Origin: Aureimonas sp. AU22
GTDB lineage: Bacteria > Pseudomonadota > Alphaproteobacteria > Rhizobiales > Rhizobiaceae
NCBI RefSeq assembly: GCF_001463745.1
Contig: NZ_BBWJ01000039.1
Coordinates: 62,001-126,000, forward strand
DNA length: 64,000 nucleotides
Reading direction: 5' to 3'
The notes beneath the pieces are model-generated. The model saw only the letters and a program-made list of their open reading frames with translations. It had not been told where the DNA came from and searched no databases. Numbering within the stretch: the stretch's first letter is position 1; each line of letters starts with the position of its first letter. The translations under genes were made by a program, and so were the position numbers. Shown here in pieces: positions 27,438 through 35,990 of the stretch.

Positions 27438-28910
27438 ATGCTGGATACCGCAACGCGCCTTCCCCTCGAAGATACCGGTCTATTCCGTCAGAGCAACTTC
27501 ATCGACGGTAGCTGGACCCAGGCCGACGGAGGTGCGACGCTCGAGGTTCGCAATCCATCGACGGGACAGATCGTCGGCACGGTCCCGGCGATGGGAGCGG
27601 CGGAGACGCGTCGGGCGATCGAGGCGGCCTACCGGGCCCTGCCGGCCTGGCGCGGGATGCTGGCGAAGGAGCGGGGTGCGATCATCCGGCGGATCGCCGA
27701 ACTCATGCATCAGAACGTCGACGACCTCGCGATCATCATGACCGCCGAGCAGGGCAAGCCGCTTGCCGAAGCCAAGGGCGAGATCGCTTACTCGGCGAGC
27801 TTCCTCGAGTGGTTCGCCGAGGAAGGTCGACGCGTCTACGGCGAGACCGTACCGCCCCATGCGCATGGACGCCGCGTGCTCGTCACGAAGGAACCGATCG
27901 GCGTCTTTGCCGCCATCACGCCCTGGAACTTCCCGTCCGCCATGATCACCCGCAAGGCAGGCCCAGGGTGGGCGGCCGGTTGCGCCGGCGTCATCCGGCC
28001 CGCGTCGCAGACACCGTTCTCGGCCCTCGCCCTGGCGGTCCTCGCCGAACGCGCCGGGATGCCGGCGGGCGTCTGCAACGTCGTGACCGGCCCCTCCGGA
28101 GCGACCGGTGGCGAGCTGACCGGTAATCCGCTCGTCCGAAAGCTCTCGTTCACGGGCTCCACCGAAGTCGGAAGGACGCTCCTCGAGCAGTGTGCGAGGA
28201 CGATCAAGAAGACATCGATGGAACTCGGCGGGAACGCGCCGTTCATCGTCTTCGACGACGCGGACCTCGACGAGGCCGTCAAAGGCGCCCTGGCTTCCAA
28301 GTACCGCAATACGGGGCAGACCTGCGTCTGCGCCAACAGGCTCCTGGTTCAGGACGGTGTCTTCGACGCGTTCGCCGCGAAGCTGAAGGCCGCGGTCGAA
28401 AAGTTCCAGGTCGGCGACGGCATGGAGCCGGGAACGACCCAGGGGCCTCTGATCAATTCCGCGGCCGTCCGAAAGGTCCAGGAGCATATCGACGACGCCG
28501 TCGCCAAGGGCGCCTCGATCGTCACCGGAGGAAAGCCCCATGCGCGGGGCGGCAACTTCTTCGAGCCGACGATCCTGGCCGACGTTCCGAAGGACGCCGT
28601 CGTGTTCCGCGAGGAGACGTTCGGACCGGTCGCTCCCCTCTTCCGCTTCCACACCGAGAAGGAGGCGGTCGACCTGGCCAACGACACGCCGTTCGGGCTC
28701 GCGGGCTACTTCTACACCCGCGACATCGGCCGCATCTTCCGGGTCTCCGAAGCCCTCGAGTTCGGCATTCTCGGAGTGAACGAAGGCATCATCTCCGCCG
28801 CGGAGGTTCCGTTCGGCGGCGTCAAGGAGAGCGGTCTCGGACGCGAGGGCGGAAGCCACGGGATCGACGAGTACCTGGAGACGAAGTACGTCGCGCTGGG
28901 AGGCATCTGA
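27438..28910 (+). CDS. NAD(P)-dependent semialdehyde dehydrogenase (GabD-like ALDH)
   Basis: A 490-residue ALDH closest in pattern to succinate/glutarate-semialdehyde dehydrogenases. Motifs: ITPWNFPSAMITRK near 155, LSFTGSTEVGRTLLEQ near 238, the Glu in SMELGGNAPFIVF near 260, the Cys in NTGQTCVCANRLL near 294 and EETFGPVAPLFRF near 392. One oddity: the segment usually read as ..VLKPA.QTP is GVIRPASQTPFSAL here, with Arg in place of the cofactor-binding Lys. Whether that changes NADP/NAD choice is unknown. It is divergent from a LysR gene with site B between, and probably regulated by it. Confidence 0.9.
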   Translation: MLDTATRLPLEDTGLFRQSNFIDGSWTQADGGATLEVRNPSTGQIVGTVPAMGAAETRRAIEAAYRALPAWRGMLAKERGAIIRRIAELMHQNVDDLAIIMTAEQGKPLAEAKGEIAYSASFLEWFAEEGRRVYGETVPPHAHGRRVLVTKEPIGVFAAITPWNFPSAMITRKAGPGWAAGCAGVIRPASQTPFSALALAVLAERAGMPAGVCNVVTGPSGATGGELTGNPLVRKLSFTGSTEVGRTLLEQCARTIKKTSMELGGNAPFIVFDDADLDEAVKGALASKYRNTGQTCVCANRLLVQDGVFDAFAAKLKAAVEKFQVGDGMEPGTTQGPLINSAAVRKVQEHIDDAVAKGASIVTGGKPHARGGNFFEPTILADVPKDAVVFREETFGPVAPLFRFHTEKEAVDLANDTPFGLAGYFYTRDIGRIFRVSEALEFGILGVNEGIISAAEVPFGGVKESGLGREGGSHGIDEYLETKYVALGGI

Positions 28911-29324
28911 GATGTGCGGCTCCCTGGACCGATCTCTGTCCTCCGGCCCCGAAGTCCCTCGCGGCTACGCGGCCCATTTCCACGGGGGAGTCCACGCGAC
29001 GTCGTTCCGCGCTCGGCCGCTGACGAACGACGGCCGGGCACACGAGCCGGCGAGGTCCGGAGCGGACGCTGCCCTCGGCATCTCCCGCGCCAGCCCCTGT
29101 CCGAAGGAGGACTGTCCTCTGGCCCACAGATGTCGCCACCAGATCCGGTCCGCCTCGTCCGCGTGCTCCAAGAAGGATCTCTGGTAGCTCGATCGATGCA
29201 TCCGACCGACGACCGACGGGAGAACGGCGCCGGTACGACGACCTCGGGAACCGCGACTTACGTCGCGTGACCGCACCGCCGAGAAGGCGATCCGAACAAG
29301 ACTCAATCCAACGGGAGGTTTCCA
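28911..29324. other. Intergenic, no gene recognised
   Basis: 414 bp between the semialdehyde dehydrogenase and the TctC gene. Short frames are open on both strands, as expected at this GC content, but none resembles a known protein. GGGAGG at its end is the ribosome site of tctC. I see no box of the ATAA-N7-TTAT type here. Confidence 0.5.
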
Positions 29325-30305
29325 ATGCTCACACGTCGCGAACTGCTGGCCGGCGCCGCAGCCCTGGCCGGTTCCACTCTGCTTCTCTCCGGCATGGCGT
29401 TCGGCCAGTCCGCGTGGCCGACTCGTCCGATCACCATCACGATCGGCAACGCGCCGGGTGGCGACGACGACACGCTCAGCCGCTTCCTCGCCCCCTCGCT
29501 CACCCAGACGCTGGGCCAGTCCGTCGTGGTCGAGAACCGCGTCGGGGGGTCGACGACCGTCGCCGGCAACACCGTGGCGTCCGCCAAACCGGACGGGTAC
29601 ACCCTCCTCTGCCTCATCACGGCCGGCGTCGTGCAGACCCAACTGCGCAAGAACCTGACCTACAACCTCGACAGCTTCGTGCCGATCGCCAAGATCGGTG
29701 GGTATCCGCTCGCCCTGATCGTGTCGGCGAAGATGGGCATCGACTCGGTCGACGAACTCATCGCCGCCTCCAAGACGGCGGACGGTGTCACGTTCGCCAG
29801 TGGCGGCGTCGGCACGGTGGGACACCTCACGTCCACGATGTTCCTGAAGGAGATAGGCGGAAAGGGCGTCCACGTCTCCTACAAGAACAACCCGGAGGGC
29901 ATCCAGGCCCTCGCCGGCGGCTTCACGCAGATGATCTTCGCCTCGGCCCGCGAGGGCGGTGTCCTGAAGGACGATCCGAACCTCAAGGTCCTCGCGGTCA
30001 CCTCGCCCGAGCGCACGGCCAACCTGCCGGACGTGCCGACGCTCAAGGAACTTGGCTACGGGGATATCGACCAGAGCGTCTGGTACAGCTACGCGGCTCC
30101 AGCCGGGACGCCCAACGACGTCGTCCAGAAGCTCAAGGACGCGATCGTCAAGGGCGTCGAGGATCCGGCGTTCGAGGAGCGCTTCGGTGCGATGGCGTTC
30201 CAGACCGACATCCGGACGGGCGAAGACCTGAAGACCTACATCGCCAGCGAGGCGAACCGGTTCAAGCAGGTCATCGCAGCGAACGATATCCAGCTCAGCA
30301 ACTGA
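29325..30305 (+). CDS. Tripartite tricarboxylate transporter substrate-binding protein (Bug/TctC)
   Basis: A 326-residue periplasmic binding protein. The N-terminus LTRRELLAGAAALAGSTLLL is a twin-arginine-type export signal. Family signatures are PITITIGNAPGGDDDTLSR, ENRVGGSTTVAGNTVA, GTVGHLTSTMF, VPTLKELGYG and AAPAGTPNDVV. It delivers a carboxylate to a TctAB carrier. It lies upstream of an SDR, TctB, TctA and a second TctC, so this locus has two alternative binding proteins for one carrier. GGGAGG precedes the ATG. A hairpin (30317-30344) follows the stop. Confidence 0.9.
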   Translation: MLTRRELLAGAAALAGSTLLLSGMAFGQSAWPTRPITITIGNAPGGDDDTLSRFLAPSLTQTLGQSVVVENRVGGSTTVAGNTVASAKPDGYTLLCLITAGVVQTQLRKNLTYNLDSFVPIAKIGGYPLALIVSAKMGIDSVDELIAASKTADGVTFASGGVGTVGHLTSTMFLKEIGGKGVHVSYKNNPEGIQALAGGFTQMIFASAREGGVLKDDPNLKVLAVTSPERTANLPDVPTLKELGYGDIDQSVWYSYAAPAGTPNDVVQKLKDAIVKGVEDPAFEERFGAMAFQTDIRTGEDLKTYIASEANRFKQVIAANDIQLSN

Positions 30306-30316
30306 CGCTCGCCGAG

Positions 30317-30344
30317 CGGTCGGGTGGGTCGCCCCGCCCGACCG
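30317..30344 (+). terminator. Hairpin after first TctC gene
   Basis: CGGTCGGGTGGG pairs with CCCCGCCCGACCG-type sequence around a short loop, with one wobble in a 12-bp stem. It begins 12 bp after the stop. No T tract follows, so it may lower rather than abolish read-through into the SDR-TctBA genes. Confidence 0.5.
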
Positions 30345-30501
30345 TCTCGCAGCTCCACCGGCTCACGACGATCGTCGAATTACCGATCCGGCCATGCTCC
30401 GTCCCGTGGGCAGGCAGGGCTCGTGTGCGGTGCACTCGTCGATCGTTGCGTGCGCGCCGGACCGTCGCTCGAAGAACAGCAAACCGACCGAGGCATTCAC
30501 G

Positions 30502-31266
30502 ATGGAAGATCTCACTCGCACGCGCACGTCAGCCGATCCTGGTCGGGTTCCAGGCCGTCTGGCCGGACGGCGGATCGTGGTCACGGGGGCGGCCTCCGGG
30601 ATAGGACGCACGACCGCTCGTCTGTTCACGCAGGAAGGCGCCCGCGTCGCCCTCTTCGACCGTGATGCGGGTGGGCTGCAGCGAACCTTGGAAGCCACGG
30701 CTGGCGTGACCTTCCAGGTCGACATCACCGACGAGGACGCCGTTCAGGCGGCGGTCGACGAGGCCGCGGCTGCGATGGGAGGGATCGACGGCGTCGTCAA
30801 CGCGGCGGGCATCATGACGAAGGGCCTAGCGGCGGACGTCCGCGCCGCCGACTGGAGACGCGTGCTCGAGGTCAACCTGACGGGGACCTACATCGTGAGC
30901 CGCTGCTGCGTTCCCTACCTCCTGGAGGCCGAGAGCGCGACGATCGTCAACATCGCCTCGGCCCAGGGACTTCTGCCGAATGCACCCGGCCACACGGCAT
31001 ATGCGGCCTCGAAGGGGGGCGTCGTCAACCTGACGCGAGCCCTCGCCGCCGAACTCGCGCCGAAGGTCCGGGTCAACAGCATCTGCCCCGGAATGGTCGA
31101 CACCCCGATGGCCGACGGCTACCGCGCCAACGTCGGCAACTACGCCCTGAAGCGCGTGGCCGACCCTAGCGAGATCGCCGAGGCGATCCTGTTCCTGACG
31201 AGTTCGCAGGCCTCCTACGTCACAGGTGCCGCGCTGGCCGTGGATGGGGGCCGCTCCTACCACTGA
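30502..31266 (+). CDS. SDR-family oxidoreductase
   Basis: A 254-residue classical SDR. Motifs: RRIVVTGAASGIGRTTARLF near residues 23-42, VDITDEDAVQAAV, VNAAGIMTKG, INIASAQGLL with catalytic Ser region, YAASKGGVVN with Tyr/Lys, and the C-terminal VDGGRSYH. The start at 30502 is the in-frame ATG closest to the fold. It is placed between a TctC and TctBA genes, so it probably acts on the imported acid or its first intermediate. Substrate unknown. Confidence 0.88.
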   Translation: MEDLTRTRTSADPGRVPGRLAGRRIVVTGAASGIGRTTARLFTQEGARVALFDRDAGGLQRTLEATAGVTFQVDITDEDAVQAAVDEAAAAMGGIDGVVNAAGIMTKGLAADVRAADWRRVLEVNLTGTYIVSRCCVPYLLEAESATIVNIASAQGLLPNAPGHTAYAASKGGVVNLTRALAAELAPKVRVNSICPGMVDTPMADGYRANVGNYALKRVADPSEIAEAILFLTSSQASYVTGAALAVDGGRSYH

Positions 31267-31309
31267 GACAGAAGACGAAACGCATCGACGGGTCAGGGAG
31301 GCCGAAGAC

Positions 31310-31795
31310 ATGCACGAAGACAACCAGACGGCAGGAACGACGACCACGGTCAACGCACGCGACGTCGCGACGGGCATCGTCCTGATAGGCGTCTCGGCGC
31401 TCGGCCTGTACATGAACACCGCCTACCAGGTCGGATCGTCGTCGCAGATGGGGCCGGGCTACATGCCCCTGGTCGTCTTCACGATCGTTCTAGCCCTAGG
31501 TGTCGCGATCCTCCTCACCGGCTTGCGCAACGGGCCGGATCCGTTGGAGGCCTGGGCGATCAGAGAACTCGGGCTGATCCTAGGTGCGATGACCGTGTTC
31601 GGCCTCCTGCTCGAGAGGACCGGTCTTGCGGTTTCGATCATCCTTCTGGTCGTGATCAGCGGCTTGGCCGACAGGTCCCAGACCGTGAAGGGCATCGCAG
31701 GGCTTGCCGTGTTCCTTGTCGCGCTGTGCTGGGTCGTGTTCATCCTCGGCCTCGGTCTGAACGTACCGTTCCTGCCACCCGCGCTGGCGAACTGA
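31310..31795 (+). CDS. tctB: Tripartite tricarboxylate transporter small subunit TctB
   Basis: A 161-residue membrane protein with four predicted helices: VATGIVLIGVSALGLYM near 22-38, YMPLVVFTIVLALGVAILL near 52-72, LGLILGAMTVFGLLL and the C-terminal pair around AVSIILLVVISGLAD and VFLVALCWVVFILGLGL. The MGPGYMP motif between helices 1 and 2 is typical of TctB. It forms the small integral subunit of the TctABC secondary transporter. The start at 31310 follows the SDR stop by 41 bp; tctA starts 10 bp after its stop, so co-translation is likely. Confidence 0.88.
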   Translation: MHEDNQTAGTTTTVNARDVATGIVLIGVSALGLYMNTAYQVGSSSQMGPGYMPLVVFTIVLALGVAILLTGLRNGPDPLEAWAIRELGLILGAMTVFGLLLERTGLAVSIILLVVISGLADRSQTVKGIAGLAVFLVALCWVVFILGLGLNVPFLPPALAN

Positions 31796-31805
31796 GGAGG
31801 ACCCG

Positions 31806-33299
31806 ATGTTCGACAATCTCGCACTCGGCCTCTCGGTCGCCTTCACGTCACACAATCTTCTGTTCGCGTTCCTCGGATGCACGATCGGGACGGCCATCGG
31901 CGTGCTGCCCGGCATCGGTCCTCTCGCGACGATCGCCCTCCTCCTGCCCCTGACATTCACCCTCGATCCCGTCACGGCTCTCATCACGCTGTCGGGCATC
32001 TACTACGGTGCGCAGTACGGCGGCTCCACGTCGGCCATTCTCCTGAACCTTCCTGGCGAGGTCACGGCGGTCGTTACCTCGCTGGAGGGCCACAAGATGG
32101 CACGGCGGGGTCGGGCCGGCGCCGCCCTCGCCGTCTCGGCGATCGGGTCGTTCTTCGCAGGAACGGTCGCGACGTTCGTCGTGGCGGCCTCGGGGCCGGT
32201 GCTGACGACCTTCGCCCTGTCGTTCGGCCCGGCGGAGTACTTCTCGCTGATCCTCCTCGGTCTCGTCATTGCGACGGTCCTCGTGAGCGGAAACATCTTC
32301 AAGTCGCTCGCCATGCTCATGTTCGGCCTCGCCATGGGACTGGTCGGGACGGACATCCAGAGCGGCGAGATCCGGTTCACCTTCGGCTTTCCGCAGCTCT
32401 TCGAGGGCGTCAACTTCGTCGCCGTCGCGATGGGCATCTTCGGGCTCGCCGAGATCGCGAGGAACCTCGAGAACCCGGAACATCGGAGTGGAACCGTCGC
32501 GAAGGTCGGAAGCCTCTGGCTGAACCGTGAGGAGATCCGGCGGGCCACACCCTCCGTCCTGCGTGGAACCGCCGTGGGTTCCGTCCTCGGGCTGCTGCCG
32601 GGAGGCGGTCTGGCCCTGTCGACGTTCGCCTCGTACATGATGGAGAAGAGAATCTCGAAGTATCGTCACGAGTTCGGCCAGGGTGCGATTGAAGGCGTCG
32701 CAGGCCCGGAGAGTGCCAACAACGCCGCTTCGCAGACGTCCTTCATTCCCATGCTGACCCTGGGCATCCCCGCGAACGCAGTGATGGCGCTCATGATCGG
32801 CGGCCTCATGATCCACGGCATCCAGCCCGGTCCGGGCGTGATGCAGGCACAGCCCGAACTCTTCTGGGGCCTCATCGCCAGCATGTGGATCGGCAACCTG
32901 ATGCTGCTTGTCATCAACCTGCCGCTGATCGGCATCTGGGTGTCGCTGCTGCGCGTTCCGTACCGCTTCCTGTACCCGACCATCCTCGCGTTCTGCGCGG
33001 TGGGCGTCTACTCGGTGAACTACGCCACCTTCGACATCTACCAGACCGTCTTCTTCGGTTTCGTCGGCTACCTCCTCTACAAGCTGAGCTGCGAGCCAGC
33101 CCCTCTCCTGATCGGGTTCGTCCTTGGGCCGCTGCTGGAGGAGTACCTGCGGCGGGCGATGGTGATCTCACGCGGCGATCCGATGGTGTTCCTCGAGCGT
33201 CCCGTCAGCGCCGTCCTCATCGCACTCTCGGTGCTGGCGCTCGCGGCGATGATCCTGCCGACGATCCGCCGGCGCAAGGATCAGGCTCTGGAGGAATGA
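31806..33299 (+). CDS. tctA: Tripartite tricarboxylate transporter permease TctA
   Basis: A 497-residue polytopic permease with about 11-12 helices. TctA signatures are GTAIGVLPGIGPLATIALLLPLTF in pieces near 24-48, YYGAQYGGSTSAILLNLPGE near 66-85, and the repeat-half counterpart LLPGGGLALSTFASYMMEK followed by GVAGPESANNAASQTSFIPMLTLGIP near 300-325. It moves a carboxylate using an ion gradient, with TctB and a TctC binding protein. GAGGA precedes the ATG. Its stop is 47 bp before the second TctC gene. Confidence 0.93.
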   Translation: MFDNLALGLSVAFTSHNLLFAFLGCTIGTAIGVLPGIGPLATIALLLPLTFTLDPVTALITLSGIYYGAQYGGSTSAILLNLPGEVTAVVTSLEGHKMARRGRAGAALAVSAIGSFFAGTVATFVVAASGPVLTTFALSFGPAEYFSLILLGLVIATVLVSGNIFKSLAMLMFGLAMGLVGTDIQSGEIRFTFGFPQLFEGVNFVAVAMGIFGLAEIARNLENPEHRSGTVAKVGSLWLNREEIRRATPSVLRGTAVGSVLGLLPGGGLALSTFASYMMEKRISKYRHEFGQGAIEGVAGPESANNAASQTSFIPMLTLGIPANAVMALMIGGLMIHGIQPGPGVMQAQPELFWGLIASMWIGNLMLLVINLPLIGIWVSLLRVPYRFLYPTILAFCAVGVYSVNYATFDIYQTVFFGFVGYLLYKLSCEPAPLLIGFVLGPLLEEYLRRAMVISRGDPMVFLERPVSAVLIALSVLALAAMILPTIRRRKDQALEE

Positions 33300-33346
33300 G
33301 CCTCGTACGCTACGAAGACACGACCACGAAGACCTGGGAGGAACGC

Positions 33347-34309
33347 ATGCTGAAGACCCTCACGATCGCATCCGTCGCCCTGTTGACCACATTGGGTGCG
33401 GCACGGTCGGAAGCCTGGCCGAGCGGAACGGTGACGATCATCGTCCCGTTCGCGCCCGGCGGCAACACGGACATCACTGGGCGCCACCTCGCCCGCTTCC
33501 TGGAGCAGAAGACGGGCAAGACGTTCCTCGTGGAGAACCGTCCGGGAGGTGGTGGAGCGGTCGGGACCATGGCGGCGGTGGCCGCGAAGCCCGACGGCCA
33601 GACGCTCCTCCTCGGAAGCAACGGGACGTTCACGGTCAACCAGAACCTCTATGCAGTTCCCTACGACACGTTGCGCGACCTCGCGCCCGTCACCCAGGTG
33701 ACGGAGAACACGCACGTCGTCTTCGTTTCCGCCTCATCGGAGTTCGAGACGATCCAGCAGCTCTTCGATGCGATCCGGAGCCGCGGCGAGGACGTGGCGT
33801 TCAGTTCGGCCGGGATCGGCAGCGGAACCCACATCTCGACCGAGTTCATGGTCGCGAAGGCGGGATCGAAGGCGCTTCACGTTCCTTATCCCGGTGCCGG
33901 CCCGGCCAACATCGCCGTCGTCTCCGGCGAGGTCGACTTCGGCGTGGACGCGATCGCATCCGCCCTGCCCCTGATCCAGAACGGCAGCGTCCGCCCTCTC
34001 GCCGTCCAGTCGTCGGCACGCGATCCGATGCTTCCGGATGTCCCCACGCTCTCCGAGACCGTGCTTGCAGGCTTCCAGACAGGTGGATGGCTCGCGCTCC
34101 TCGCGCCGGCCGCGACGCCCCGCGAGACCATCGACACGATCAATCGCGACCTCGCGGAAGTGATCGCGTCGCCCGAAGCCGTCAAGACCTTCTCGCAGCA
34201 GGGCATTAAGGTTTCGGTCCCAGGTCCGGACGAGCTGGCCGAGCGGATCGCCAAGGAAACCGGGGAGGTGAAGTCCCTCATTGAGGAGGCAGGCATATCC
34301 GTGAATTAG
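33347..34309 (+). CDS. tctC: Tripartite tricarboxylate transporter substrate-binding protein (Bug/TctC)
   Basis: A 320-residue periplasmic binding protein with a Sec signal (LKTLTIASVALLTTLGAARS). Signatures: VTIIVPFAPGGNTDITGR, ENRPGGGGAVGTMA, GTHISTEFMVAK, VPTLSETVLAGFQTGGWLALLAP and a final GISVN. GGGAGG lies before the ATG at 33347; the longer frame overlapping tctA is not real. It completes the tctB-tctA-tctC unit. A decayed copy of its last 85 or so codons lies downstream at 35703-35990, on the far side of a toxin-antitoxin pair. Confidence 0.92.
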   Translation: MLKTLTIASVALLTTLGAARSEAWPSGTVTIIVPFAPGGNTDITGRHLARFLEQKTGKTFLVENRPGGGGAVGTMAAVAAKPDGQTLLLGSNGTFTVNQNLYAVPYDTLRDLAPVTQVTENTHVVFVSASSEFETIQQLFDAIRSRGEDVAFSSAGIGSGTHISTEFMVAKAGSKALHVPYPGAGPANIAVVSGEVDFGVDAIASALPLIQNGSVRPLAVQSSARDPMLPDVPTLSETVLAGFQTGGWLALLAPAATPRETIDTINRDLAEVIASPEAVKTFSQQGIKVSVPGPDELAERIAKETGEVKSLIEEAGISVN

Positions 34310-34348
34310 GGCTCGGTGTCCGGTGTCGCGGTCTTCTAAGATTTCGCA

Positions 34349-34390
34349 CCGCGTCGTCCGACGGATGAAATCGTCCGTCGGACGACGCGG
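34349..34390 (+). terminator. 17-bp perfect hairpin after tctC
   Basis: Perfect 17-bp arms (34349-34365 and 34374-34390, core CGTCGTCCGACGGA) around an 8-base loop TGAAATCG, 40 bp after the tctC stop. It is the strongest stem in the window. It probably ends the tct transcript; no T tract follows. Confidence 0.65.
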
Positions 34391-34538
34391 CCATAGATAA
34401 ATTCACCATCATCCCATTGAGTACCCTGATGTGAGAGGGACATCAGTACCCATATCCGTTGACCATAATCAGCGCCTCCATGAGAGCGCCGTTAATGGAC
34501 GAACTCCATCCGACCCCATATTGAAACAACGCCGCATA

Positions 34539-34554
34539 CAGATATATGTATCTG
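34539..34554. promoter_or_regulatory. Inverted repeat before antitoxin gene, candidate operator
   Basis: CAGATA-TATG-TATCTG, a perfect 6-bp inverted repeat ending 11 bp before the antitoxin ATG and touching its GGAGG ribosome site. Ribbon-helix-helix antitoxins commonly repress their own operon from such short palindromes. Confidence 0.6.
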
Positions 34555-34565
34555 ATGGAGGCGTG

Positions 34566-34928
34566 ATGGGTCAGTTTACGTTCTTGATCGATGAAGATCT
34601 GAGACGGGCAGCAAAGATCTATGCTGCTGAGCGTGGTACCACCCTCAGCGATCTCATCCGCGACCTCCTCACGTCCAAAATCGGTTGGAAGGTAATCATG
34701 AGTGCGGAACCGGATGACGCGACCCTTCGGGCCGTTCTAGCTGCTTATGGTGACGGGCTGATCGAGAGGAGCGACGCTCTGCAGCGATTGGGTCGCGATC
34801 CATCAGAGGTGCTCTGGTTGCGTGAGCGAATGAATGAACTGGGAGTGGCTTGGCCGCAGCAGGCACGGGAGGCTGCCGAGTCTCAATCTGACGGATTTGT
34901 CGAGTTGTTGACGGAGGAAGGCCAGTGA
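34566..34928 (+). CDS. Ribbon-helix-helix antitoxin-like protein
   Basis: A 121-residue (including start) protein. The N-terminus MGQFTFLIDEDLRRAAKIYA followed by ERGTTLSDLIRDLL is a ribbon-helix-helix DNA-binding fold: one strand and two helices. The C-terminal part (DALQRLGRDPSEVLWLRERMNEL) is helical and could wrap the toxin. GGAGG is 4 bases before the ATG. Its stop overlaps the GTG start of the PIN gene by 4 bases (GTGA), the classic antitoxin-toxin coupling. Base composition is lower in GC than the flanking tct genes, which suggests acquisition. A perfect palindrome overlaps its promoter region. Confidence 0.75.
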   Translation: MGQFTFLIDEDLRRAAKIYAAERGTTLSDLIRDLLTSKIGWKVIMSAEPDDATLRAVLAAYGDGLIERSDALQRLGRDPSEVLWLRERMNELGVAWPQQAREAAESQSDGFVELLTEEGQ

Positions 34929-35539
34929 GCGAGCGCCAAGCCCAACTGCTCTTGACCGATGCGAGCCCCCTGTTCTCGTTCGCGGCCATCGATCAGTTGG
35001 ACCTTATGTTCGGCGCGGGACTTCCGATAGTTCTCACCGATTACATCGAATGGGAGGCGACGCGCTCGAGCAGTGTGACGGCCATCAGGATATCGGACTG
35101 GTTAGGGCGCAATAAGCCGTTCGTATCGATTGTGGAAACGGAAACTGGTCAGGCTAGAATCAAGAAAGAAAAAGAAGGCAGATCCGATCCTAGAAAAAAC
35201 ATCGGAGAGCAGACTATATTCGAAGCCATCAGCAGCGAGTATATCGGCGAAGGGCCATATGTCTTCCTCTACGAAGACGAGAAAGCAATCGCTCAGGTCG
35301 GCCCAGACTTCTTCGGTAGATACCCCGTCCATCGCCTAACGACCTATGCCTACCTCGTTGGCTTGGAACGGAGTGGGGTCATTCCCAGCGCCGATGAGGT
35401 GTTGGATTGGATCCGCGGAATCGGGGAGCCGTCGTACACGTTTGATTTGGGCGTTCATCCGCGTCCAGGCCTGAAAAAAGTTGCGGTCGACCTACCTCAT
35501 CGCTCACGAGATGGGACAGATACGAAGTGGCGACCTTAG
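34925..35539 (+). CDS. PIN-domain toxin-like protein (VapC type)
   Basis: A 204-residue protein. Acidic positions fit a PIN ribonuclease: Asp in LLTDASPLFSFAAID near residue 12, the Glu in VLTDYIEWEAT near 43, the Glu in NIGEQTIFEAI near 94, and the acidic cluster VFLYEDEKAI near 116. It would cleave RNA, typically tRNA, when freed from the antitoxin encoded just upstream. It begins at a GTG overlapping the antitoxin stop. It is longer than typical VapC (about 130-140 residues), with an extra C-terminal 50 residues. The family identification is moderate. Confidence 0.7.
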   Translation: MSERQAQLLLTDASPLFSFAAIDQLDLMFGAGLPIVLTDYIEWEATRSSSVTAIRISDWLGRNKPFVSIVETETGQARIKKEKEGRSDPRKNIGEQTIFEAISSEYIGEGPYVFLYEDEKAIAQVGPDFFGRYPVHRLTTYAYLVGLERSGVIPSADEVLDWIRGIGEPSYTFDLGVHPRPGLKKVAVDLPHRSRDGTDTKWRP

Positions 35540-35702
35540 GGTCGGGTTTAAGGATGCTTGCAACGCGGAGGGAACGGATGTGGTCCGAACCTTTCGCATA
35601 GCCTGGATCCTGTGCGGAGTTCGTCCGCAAGCCTTGTCGTCCCCTCTCCGGTTCGCATTCGAACTGCGCACCAGAGTGGGCTAGAAACGACCTTGGCTTC
35701 GT

Positions 35703-35990
35703 GTGCAGACCCTGGTGAACTCCGTTCTGCCTTGCATCCAGACAGGTGGCTGGCTCGCACTCAGAGAGCCGGAGAAGTCGCGTCTCGAGACGATCGACAC
35801 GATCAACCCTGACCTTCTGGAGGTAGTCGCGTCACCCGAAGCTGCCGCGACTACCTCGCAGCAGGGCATGAGGGTGTCTGTTCCGGAGCCGCACGAACTA
35901 TCCCGGCGCATCCCATCGGATATTGGGCCGTGAAGGCCCTTACCGGGAAGACGGACATATCCGGGTAGTAGGGCTTCGTGTGCGATGTCG
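35703..35990 (+). pseudogene. Decayed 3' fragment duplicating tctC
   Basis: The frame from 35703 reads VQTLVNSVLPCIQTGGWLAL, then ETIDTINPDLLEVVASPEA and SQQGMRVSVPEP. It aligns along its length with the C-terminus of the intact TctC (VPTLSETVLAGFQTGGWLAL, ETIDTINRDLAEVIASPEA, SQQGIKVSVPGP). After a frameshift the alignment continues (VKALTGKTDISG against VKSLIEEAGISVN) and into about 20 bases past the stop (TAGGGCTTCGTG against TAGGGCTCGGTG). No start or signal region is present. The preceding 35540-35702 shows nothing recognisable. Confidence 0.85.
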
